The notes under the pieces: model-generated
What the model was told of the DNA's origin: nothing
The model's database searches: none
The model's input: the letters and a program-made list of their open reading frames with translations, nothing else
Shown here: in pieces, positions 5,260 through 11,181 of the stretch
How the letters are laid out: each line of letters begins with the position of its first letter
How positions within the stretch are numbered: position 1 is the first letter of the stretch
Made by a program: the position numbers and the translations under genes
Assembly: GCA_900550315.1 (NCBI GenBank)
Contig: URRK01000036.1
Coordinates: forward strand, 1-11,181
Length of the DNA stretch: 11,181 nt
Reading direction: 5' to 3'
Origin: an uncultured Oscillospiraceae bacterium
Lineage (GTDB): Bacteria; Bacillota; Clostridia; Oscillospirales; Acutalibacteraceae

Positions 5260-6522
5260 TTAGTTAGAGCCAATGTAAGGCACCGGGTTTACATAGGAGC
5301 CGTTTACCCGAACCTCAAAATGCAAATGGTTTCCGGTGGCGTAACCGGTTCGGCCAACGGCGGCAATACTTTCCCCCGCCGCTACTTGATCGCCCTTAGA
5401 AACGGCCAAGGTGCTGTTGTGCGCGTAAAGGGTTGTTAGGCCGTTGCCGTGGTCAATAATAATGTAGTTTCCGTACCCGCTGGAATAGCCCGCATAGCTA
5501 ACAGTACCGGCCGCTGCGGCGTAAACCGGGGTGCCGGCCTTGGCAACAATATCCATACCCTTGTGGTTCCTGTCATCCCCAACATAGCTGCTAACATAAG
5601 ATCCTGAAACCCTTTTAACCGGCCAAAGCATTGGGGCGTTACCATTTTTGTCGGCCGAATACATTTTTTTGGTGCCAACCAAAACCTGTTCATCTACCGG
5701 GGCAGTAATCTGCTCGGTGCCAATTTCGGTTTTTTGCTCGGTGCCGTTGTCATCAACGGTTACGCGGTAGATTACCTTTTCCTGCCCTACTACGCCTTTG
5801 GTTTTAATTTTGGTAGAGCCAATGTAAAGGTCCTCGGTTTTAATTTCGGTGGTTTTGTAGTTTACCTTGCGCACCTCGGTAGTGGTGTAAACCTCCTCCA
5901 CCGGCAGGCTGCCGGCGTTAGCGCTTAGGTAAGTTTTTAAATCCGGCGTAGCGCTTAAAGCGGTAACGGTGGTGTATTCCTCTTTTACCGCTACGCGGGG
6001 CGAAAGCTCGGCCTTTTCTAAATTATTTTTGGTTTTAAAATCTGCAATATATTCCTGCAGGCTGCTGTTAATTTCGGCGGCCGTACCCGCTTTGGCTACA
6101 ATGCTGCTATCTAAATAAAGCAAAGCCGATTTGGTAATGCCGGCGGAGCCTGAAATAATTAACTCGGAAAGGGATTGCGCCGAAAGCAGCTGCGAGGAGG
6201 ACGCTACGCAATCCTGCGTGGTGGGAACAGCTAAAAGCGCGTTGCATTGGCTGTTAGAAACCGTATTAACGGCCAGCACCTGCGCTTTGGCAATAACAGA
6301 ATGATCTTTTACAAAGCCTACGGCAACGTTATTAAGCAGCACCTGCACCGCCTGTACCGAGCGGGTAGCCTGCAAAGCGCCAAAGCCAACCAGACCAATA
6401 ACCAAAACCGCCAGCAAAGCCGCGGCTAAACGCGGCAAGCGGCGCACCGTTTGCCCAAAAGCCCGGGCGCAGCGCAAAATAACACCTTTTAATAAACGAA
6501 AAAAAGCAATTAGAAAATTCAC
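5260..6522 (-). CDS. Membrane-anchored G5-domain M23 peptidoglycan metallopeptidase
   Basis: A 420-residue LytM-type (M23) zinc endopeptidase that cuts peptidoglycan cross-bridges outside the membrane. The start is GTG at 6522 with GAGGTG seven bases upstream. A basic cytoplasmic N-terminus is followed by one transmembrane segment (about 31-50). An extracellular region (about 57-200) is not recognised. A G5-type domain lies at about 205-284, rich in TTTEVRKV-like strands; G5 domains are associated with cell-wall sugars. The M23 domain is at about 298-416. All zinc-site residues are present: H320 and D324 in HKGMD, H368 in YAH, H399 and H401 in HLH. It is therefore probably an active enzyme, unlike degenerate M23 proteins such as B. 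subtilis SpoIIQ. The gene is monocistronic with its own promoter and terminator. A role in growth, division or sporulation cannot be decided. Confidence 0.93.
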   Translation of the reverse strand: MNFLIAFFRLLKGVILRCARAFGQTVRRLPRLAAALLAVLVIGLVGFGALQATRSVQAVQVLLNNVAVGFVKDHSVIAKAQVLAVNTVSNSQCNALLAVPTTQDCVASSSQLLSAQSLSELIISGSAGITKSALLYLDSSIVAKAGTAAEINSSLQEYIADFKTKNNLEKAELSPRVAVKEEYTTVTALSATPDLKTYLSANAGSLPVEEVYTTTEVRKVNYKTTEIKTEDLYIGSTKIKTKGVVGQEKVIYRVTVDDNGTEQKTEIGTEQITAPVDEQVLVGTKKMYSADKNGNAPMLWPVKRVSGSYVSSYVGDDRNHKGMDIVAKAGTPVYAAAAGTVSYAGYSSGYGNYIIIDHGNGLTTLYAHNSTLAVSKGDQVAAGESIAAVGRTGYATGNHLHFEVRVNGSYVNPVPYIGSN

Positions 6523-6574
6523 AAAGTCACCTCGTGGAAATTCAAAACAGCAGTATTTTTAAAACGATGTTATT

Positions 6575-6603
6575 ATTCTACCAAAATAATTACAAAATTG
6601 CAA
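6575..6603 (-). promoter_or_regulatory. Sigma-A promoter of the M23 peptidase gene
   Basis: TTGCAA (6603-6598), 17 bases, TAGAAT (6580-6575), with TGG before it (extended -10). One copy of the nonamer CCAAAATAA (plus strand, 6581-6589) fills the spacer just upstream of the -10. Two more copies form an inverted repeat 53 bp further upstream. Confidence 0.7.
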
Positions 6604-6641
6604 CCTTTGGCTACACTTTGTAATAAAATACAGCATATTGC

Positions 6642-6666
6642 CCAAAATAAATAGCACTTATTTTGG
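6642..6666. repeat. Perfect inverted repeat CCAAAATAA-N7-TTATTTTGG
   Basis: Two nine-base arms are separated by seven bases. The arm recurs as a third copy at 6581-6589 inside the M23 promoter. AT-rich arms with no added T-tract make a terminator unlikely; a protein-binding site is more plausible. Confidence 0.55.
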
Positions 6667-6676
6667 AAATGTACTG

Positions 6677-6693
6677 TATTATAGCCTATAATA
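6677..6693. repeat. Perfect palindrome TATTATAG-C-CTATAATA
   Basis: Eight-base arms flank a single centre base, with a -10-like hexamer on each strand. No convincing -35 accompanies either, so it is left as a palindrome of unknown role in the polC-M23 spacer. Confidence 0.45.
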
Positions 6694-6705
6694 TTAAAAT
6701 TGTTG

Positions 6706-6724
6706 CTGTAACAATTTGTTACAG
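6706..6724. repeat. Perfect inverted repeat CTGTAACA-ATT-TGTTACAG (GlnR/TnrA-like box or weak polC terminator)
   Basis: Eight-base arms are separated by three bases, 12 bp past the polC stop. The inner 17 bases (6707-6723) fit the Bacillus TnrA/GlnR consensus TGTNANAWWWTMTNACA at all but one defined position. As minus-strand RNA it makes a hairpin followed only by a weak CAACAATTTT, so termination of polC would be inefficient. It lies 103 bp upstream of the M23 -35. Confidence 0.45.
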
Positions 6725-6736
6725 TTTTTCGTCGCA

Positions 6737-9700
6737 TTAAAACAGCGACAGCTGATTGGTATCCGGCAGACCGTTTAAAACGCCCATTTCATCTAACTGC
6801 GAAATAATGGTTTTAGAGGCGCCGGAGGCCACGCGAAATTCCTCTTTTGAAAGAAATCCGCCTTTTTGCGCCGCTTCGTACAACGCAATCGCCGCTTTGT
6901 CGCCAACGCCGGACATAGCACCAAAGGGCAGCCGCATTTTACCGTCCTCCGGCAGGTATTTAACGGCATGCGATTTTTCTAAGCTAATAGGCAAAACTTC
7001 AATACCGCGCGCCATCATCTCGTTAAATATTTGCAGGTTTCCGTAAACATCCAGCTCTTTTTTGCCGGCCTCTTTGGTGCGTTCTTTTGCCTCAATTTCC
7101 CGCATTTTGCGGCGAACGGCGTCGTGCCCCGCCAAAATGGTGGGTACATCTACATCCTCCGGCCGGGCGGTAAAGTAGGCGCAGTAAAACGCCAGCGGGC
7201 GGTGTACCTTGTACCAGGCCAAACGCAGGGCCGAAATAACATAAGCGGCAGCGTGCGCTTTGGGGAACATGTATTTAATTTTGCGGCAGCTTTCAATGTA
7301 CCATTCCGGCACATCGTGGTCCCGCATATCCTGCTCCATGGCGGCCCAGTCCTCGGGCGAAATTTTGCCCTTGGCAATTAAGCCTTTACGCACCGTTTCG
7401 GTAATTTTAAAGGCGCGGCCTTCGTCCAACCCCATGTGAATAAGGTAAACCATAATATTATCACGCGTACCAATAACATTAGAAATGGTGCAAATACCTT
7501 TATCAATTAGGTCCTTAGCGTTGCCCAGCCAAACATCGGTCCCGTGCGAAAGGCCAGAAATCTGCAAAAGGTCCGAAAAGTTTTTCGGTTTACAGTCCAT
7601 AAGCATTTCACGCACAAACTTTGTGCCAAACTCGGGCAGGCAAAAGGTGCCGTTTTTAGAGCCAATATCCTCGGGCTTTACCCCCAGCGCTTTGGTGGAG
7701 GTAAACAGGCTGTAAACCTCCGGGTCGCTCATTGAAATATCGGTTACCGGAATACCTGAGTATTCCTCTAAATAGCGGTAGGTGGTTGGCACTACATGGC
7801 CCAGCTCGTCTAATTTTAAAATGGTATCGTGAATAGAGTGGAAGTCAAAATGCGTGGTAATAATGTCGGAATTTACATCATCGGCCGGGTGTTGAATGGG
7901 GCAAAAATCGTAAATAGAGTTACTGCGCGGCACAACAACCATGCCAGCCGGGTGCTGCCCGGTTGTTTGCTTAATTTGGGCGGTTTCTACCAGCTTGGCC
8001 AAGCGGTTTAGCTCGGCGCCGCTTAAAATAACGCCTTTTTTTTCGGCGTAGGCCTTAGCAAAGCCGTAGGCGGTTTTTTCAGCAATGGTAGAAATGGTAC
8101 CGGCTTTAAAAACGTTCTCCCGCCCGAAAAGCTGCTCGGTAAATTTTTGGGCGCTGCTTTGGTATTCGTCGGAAAAGTTTAAGTCAATATCCGGAACCTT
8201 ATCCCCTTTAAAGCCCAAAAAGGTTTCAAACGGAATATCGTGCCCGTTACGATTTAGCTCGGCGCCGCATTTTGGGCATTTTTTTTCGGGCAGGTCAAAA
8301 CCGGAGCCAACCTCGCCCTTTAAAAAGAACTCGTTATACCGGCACTTAGGGCAAACATAGTGCGGCGGCAGCGGATTAACCTCGGAAATGCCGGCCATGG
8401 TAGCAACAAAAGAGGAGCCAACCGAACCACGGGAACCAACTAAGTAGCCATGCGCTTCGCTATCGGCCACCAGCTTTTGCGCGGTAACATACATAATAGA
8501 AAAGCCGTTGTTAATAATGGAGTTCAGCTCTTTTTCCAGCCGCTTTTCAACCACCTCGGGCAGCTCGTCGCCGTAAAGCTTGTGGGCGTTTTCCCAGCAC
8601 AGATTGCGCAGCAGATCGTCGGACCCTTCAATAACCGGGGGGTAATTCCCCTCCGGCACGGGAATCACATCTTCGTCGATCATATCGGCAATTTTGTTGG
8701 GGTTTTCAATGACAAATTCTTTGGCTCGGTCGCCAAAATAATCAAAATCGGCCAACATTTCGTTCGTGGTTTTAAAGTACAGCGGGGCTTGGTTATCAAA
8801 ATCATCAAAGCCCTGGCCGGCCATAATAATTTTGCGAATTACCTCGTCGCTCTTTTTTAAAAAGTGAACATCCCCAGTGGCAACAACCGGCTTGCCAAGC
8901 TCGTCGGCCAGTTCTACAACCTTGCGGTTAAAGTTTTGAATGACCTCTACGCCGGTTACCTTTTTAAAGCGGTTTTTGGTTACCTCGCCGGTTTTTTCGT
9001 TCACTTTATCGGGATTTTTAGAGTTGCGAACCATAAACATATTATTGCCGACCGGCTGAATTTCAAGGTAATCGTAATAAGAGGCCAGCTCTAAAAGTTC
9101 CTCTTTCGGTTTTTCATCTACAATGGCCTTGTAAAGGTCCCCCTGTTCGCAGGCGCTGCCAATAATCAGCCCCTCGCGCAGCTCATCCAGCTTGGTGCGG
9201 CGGGTAATGGGGCGGCCCTTAAAGCAATTTAAGTGGGCGTCGGAAACAAGCTTGTACAAATTTTTTAACCCAACCAAATTTTTAACCAAAATAATCATGT
9301 GGTTGCGCAGCTTACCGGCCTGTTTGGGGGTCATGTTTAAAATATCGTGCTTGGTGTCGTCAACATAGTAGGCCTCTACCCCGTAAATCACCTTAATTTT
9401 ACCGCCTTTTTTGGCAATGGCCTTGGCTTCGCCCGCGGCCGAGGGGTAGGCCTGTACAACGCCGTGGTCGGTAATTGCAACCGCCTTGTGCCCCCAATTG
9501 TAGGCCTGCCGCACAATAGAGGCGCCGGAGGAAACCGCGTCCTTAGCCGACATATTGGTGTGGCAGTGCAGCTCTACACGCTTTTGCTCGGCCTCGTCCT
9601 TTTCCTCGTACTTTTGCAGCAGCGCCATGGCCTTTGGCTCTACAACATAATCTTTACGGTAATCGTCGTATTTATATTTGCCGTTCAGCAGTATGTAGGC

Positions 9701-10606
9701 GCCGTCGGCCAACGGGGCAAGCTGACCCATTTGGCTGGGGTCTACAAACATTTTAGCGTAAAGCGAATTGGTAAAATCGCTAAAGCAAAAGCTAATAATA
9801 TTACTGTCGCCCCGCTTGGTTTTAATGGGTTTAATTTCAAAATCAAACACCTGGCCCCAGCAGGCAATATCAGCGTCGTTGCCTGTAATATCAATCATTT
9901 TTTTGGTAGGCGGGGTTACACGCCGGCCAAAAAAGCACTGGGGGTCATCTAAATAAACAAAGCCGTTTTCCGGCCGGTCGGTGCGGTTTTTGTTAAATTT
10001 AATTTCTACCTTTTCGGCAGGCGGTTTTGGTGCCGGTGAATTTTTAGGGGCCGGCGGCTGCTCTGCCTCGGGCGGGGGCGGCGGTAAGGGAATATTTTCC
10101 GGCTCCGGCGGCTCGGGGTAATCAATGGCTACGGCCTCTAACTGGCCGGTAAATTCAACCGTAACAGCCAGCCCAAAACGCTCTTGCACTAAATTGGTAA
10201 ACAGCTTTTGCGCTCCAATTTCGCACAGGGTTTTGTACCCGCCGTATTTTAAACAAATTTGCACCGAATTGCCCTGCAGGGTAAATTCTGCCCCGTTAAA
10301 ATAGCCGTTAACTAAGGGGTTTTGGCGCCGAATTTCTTCTAAAATATCTTTACACGCAGCGCTATGAAAGCACTGGGGCAGAAAATGTGGGGTTACAGTT
10401 GCCGAATTAAGCCTAAGAGTGTGGCAAAGATTGTGCCGAAATGCGCTTAGCACTGCGTAAGGTATGTACTGCTCAAATGCCAAATCTACCAAAATGGCGC
10501 GTTTTTCCTGCAATACGGTGCAGCTTTTTACACTGCCGCCGGCAAGGCTGTTTAAAAGCTCCGGCGTTAAATATTGCCCAAAAATTGATTGAATACTTTC
10601 TGCCAT
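6737..10606 (-). CDS. polC: PolC-type DNA polymerase III alpha subunit lacking the DnaQ exonuclease domain
   Basis: The main replicative DNA polymerase of low-GC Firmicutes. The ATG at 10606 has a GAGG site overlapping the ispG stop. At 1289 residues it is about 150 shorter than B. subtilis PolC. Order: N-terminal domain (1-160), proline-rich linker (163-198), OB fold (about 245-330), PHP domain (343-about 600), polymerase core with GSRGSVGSS (724-732), zinc finger C752, C755, C777, C780, catalytic Asp D806 and D808 in PDIDLNF and D933 in KLDELGH, TGQHPAGMVV, FPKAHAAAY, and the C-terminal clamp motif QLSLF. In usual PolC the exonuclease interrupts PHP after the GVEA motif. Here GVEAYYVDD (409-417) runs within 18 residues into RNHMIIL (434-440), so no VFDVETTG-type exonuclease exists. 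The frame is unbroken. Nine PHP metal ligands are intact: H347, H349, D356, H381, E411, H436, C486, D579, H581. Confidence 0.97.
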   Translation of the reverse strand: MAESIQSIFGQYLTPELLNSLAGGSVKSCTVLQEKRAILVDLAFEQYIPYAVLSAFRHNLCHTLRLNSATVTPHFLPQCFHSAACKDILEEIRRQNPLVNGYFNGAEFTLQGNSVQICLKYGGYKTLCEIGAQKLFTNLVQERFGLAVTVEFTGQLEAVAIDYPEPPEPENIPLPPPPPEAEQPPAPKNSPAPKPPAEKVEIKFNKNRTDRPENGFVYLDDPQCFFGRRVTPPTKKMIDITGNDADIACWGQVFDFEIKPIKTKRGDSNIISFCFSDFTNSLYAKMFVDPSQMGQLAPLADGAYILLNGKYKYDDYRKDYVVEPKAMALLQKYEEKDEAEQKRVELHCHTNMSAKDAVSSGASIVRQAYNWGHKAVAITDHGVVQAYPSAAGEAKAIAKKGGKIKVIYGVEAYYVDDTKHDILNMTPKQAGKLRNHMIILVKNLVGLKNLYKLVSDAHLNCFKGRPITRRTKLDELREGLIIGSACEQGDLYKAIVDEKPKEELLELASYYDYLEIQPVGNNMFMVRNSKNPDKVNEKTGEVTKNRFKKVTGVEVIQNFNRKVVELADELGKPVVATGDVHFLKKSDEVIRKIIMAGQGFDDFDNQAPLYFKTTNEMLADFDYFGDRAKEFVIENPNKIADMIDEDVIPVPEGNYPPVIEGSDDLLRNLCWENAHKLYGDELPEVVEKRLEKELNSIINNGFSIMYVTAQKLVADSEAHGYLVGSRGSVGSSFVATMAGISEVNPLPPHYVCPKCRYNEFFLKGEVGSGFDLPEKKCPKCGAELNRNGHDIPFETFLGFKGDKVPDIDLNFSDEYQSSAQKFTEQLFGRENVFKAGTISTIAEKTAYGFAKAYAEKKGVILSGAELNRLAKLVETAQIKQTTGQHPAGMVVVPRSNSIYDFCPIQHPADDVNSDIITTHFDFHSIHDTILKLDELGHVVPTTYRYLEEYSGIPVTDISMSDPEVYSLFTSTKALGVKPEDIGSKNGTFCLPEFGTKFVREMLMDCKPKNFSDLLQISGLSHGTDVWLGNAKDLIDKGICTISNVIGTRDNIMVYLIHMGLDEGRAFKITETVRKGLIAKGKISPEDWAAMEQDMRDHDVPEWYIESCRKIKYMFPKAHAAAYVISALRLAWYKVHRPLAFYCAYFTARPEDVDVPTILAGHDAVRRKMREIEAKERTKEAGKKELDVYGNLQIFNEMMARGIEVLPISLEKSHAVKYLPEDGKMRLPFGAMSGVGDKAAIALYEAAQKGGFLSKEEFRVASGASKTIISQLDEMGVLNGLPDTNQLSLF

Positions 10607-10613
10607 ATTTTCC

Positions 10614-11181
10614 TCACAGTTTTTCTATTTCTTGCAACAATGCCGGTAACAGCTCCGCCTCCGGCAATTTTTTAATAATTTTGCCCTTTTTAAACAACAG
10701 CCCCTCGCCCTTACCGCCGGCAATGCCTAAGTCGGCCTCTTTAGCCTCGCCCGGGCCGTTTACTACGCAGCCCATGATGGCAACGGTAAGGTTTTTGTTG
10801 CAGCCGGCCAAAAGCTGCTCGGCCTTTTGCGCCAAAGCAATTAGGTTAATAGAGGTTCGGCCGCAGGTTGGGCAGGAAACAAAGCGAATTCCGCCGGTTC
10901 TTAACCCCGCGGCTTTTAAAATATCCCGCGCGGCGGCAACCTCTTTTACCGGGTCGTCGGTTAGCGAAACGCGAATGGTATCGCCCAGGCCGCAAAGCAG
11001 CAGCCCGCCAATGCCAACGGCCGATTTTACCGTGCCCATGTGCGTGGTGCCGGCCTCGGTAACCCCTAAATGCAGTGGGTAGCGGCACTGCTCGGCCGCC
11101 AAACGGTAAGCCTGGTACATGGTAGGAACATCTGACGCCTTAAGCGAAAGCACAATGTTTTCAAAATCAAACTGCTCTAAC
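10614..11181 (-). CDS. ispG: 4-hydroxy-3-methylbut-2-enyl-diphosphate synthase IspG (GcpE), 5' end outside window
   Basis: An iron-sulfur enzyme of the methylerythritol phosphate (MEP) isoprenoid pathway that converts methylerythritol cyclodiphosphate to HMBPP. The last 188 residues are visible; the frame continues open to the right edge, so the start lies outside. Landmarks are LSLKASDV near the window edge, HLGVTEAGT at visible residues 37-45, the cluster ligands C103 and C106 in SCPTCGRTS, and C138 with E145 in GCVVNGPGE. These are the three cysteines and one glutamate expected for the [4Fe-4S] site, and the ending is normal. The TGA stop is seven bases before the polC start, and the polC ribosome site overlaps it, so the two are co-transcribed and probably translationally coupled. 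The order ispG-polC is common in Clostridia, usually after dxr and the rseP-type protease gene. Confidence 0.97.
   Translation of the reverse strand, partial: LEQFDFENIVLSLKASDVPTMYQAYRLAAEQCRYPLHLGVTEAGTTHMGTVKSAVGIGGLLLCGLGDTIRVSLTDDPVKEVAAARDILKAAGLRTGGIRFVSCPTCGRTSINLIALAQKAEQLLAGCNKNLTVAIMGCVVNGPGEAKEADLGIAGGKGEGLLFKKGKIIKKLPEAELLPALLQEIEKL

Noticed and set aside
6687..6692. TATAAT on the minus strand as a second M23 promoter
   Set aside because: The best -35 at 17 bp is GCAACA, matching only half the consensus; the promoter at 6575-6603 is better placed.
9347..9952. Plus-strand reading frame of 201 codons opposite polC
   Set aside because: Antisense to strongly conserved PolC coding sequence, with a composition biased by the opposite strand and no ribosome site evidence; a shadow.
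10441..11082. Plus-strand reading frame of 213 codons opposite polC and ispG
   Set aside because: It spans antisense to two conserved genes and their junction and shows no recognisable domain; a shadow.

Overview
The window comes from a spore-forming, anaerobic-type Firmicute of class Clostridia, most likely an uncultured gut member of the Oscillospiraceae/Ruminococcaceae. The indications are a PolC-type replicative polymerase, an ispG-polC gene pair, type I dockerin proteins with a CE2-type carbohydrate esterase, a PdaB-like sporulation deacetylase, and Shine-Dalgarno sites and extended -10 promoters typical of Firmicutes. The genus cannot be fixed from the sequence. All eight genes lie on the minus strand, so the window reads right to left; long plus-strand reading frames are antisense shadows.

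Right part (6737-11181): the 3' end of ispG (isoprenoid synthesis) is followed after 7 bp by polC, whose ribosome binding site overlaps the ispG stop. This PolC is only 1289 residues. The DnaQ-type 3'-5' proofreading exonuclease, normally inserted in the PHP domain, is cleanly absent, while all nine PHP metal ligands and the polymerase core are present. This is the most notable finding in the window.

Centre (3231-6736): a 214-bp spacer packed with three perfect inverted repeats precedes a membrane-anchored G5 + M23 peptidoglycan endopeptidase, which ends at a strong terminator. A 321-bp spacer then carries the promoter of a secreted CE2-like esterase with a C-terminal dockerin. Right after it comes a tiny secreted protein that is essentially only a signal peptide plus a dockerin, ending at another strong terminator. 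The two dockerins share their cohesin-contact residues and probably dock on the same scaffold, which is not in this window.

Left part (1-3180): murC has its own sigma-A promoter. A PdaB-like polysaccharide deacetylase follows, with a good match to a sporulation sigma-E promoter. Last is a cysteine-rich clostridial protein that runs off the left edge and has an exact match to a sigma-K type promoter. These two look like a mother-cell sporulation pair expressed in sequence.

Regulation: all four clear sigma-A promoters (murC, small dockerin, esterase, M23 peptidase) have 17-bp spacers and a TGn extended -10. In at least two genes an arm lying just upstream of the gene's own transcription start is complementary to its Shine-Dalgarno sequence. 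Read-through RNA could therefore hide the ribosome site, while RNA from the gene's own promoter could not. No tRNA, rRNA, CRISPR array or insertion sequence was seen.
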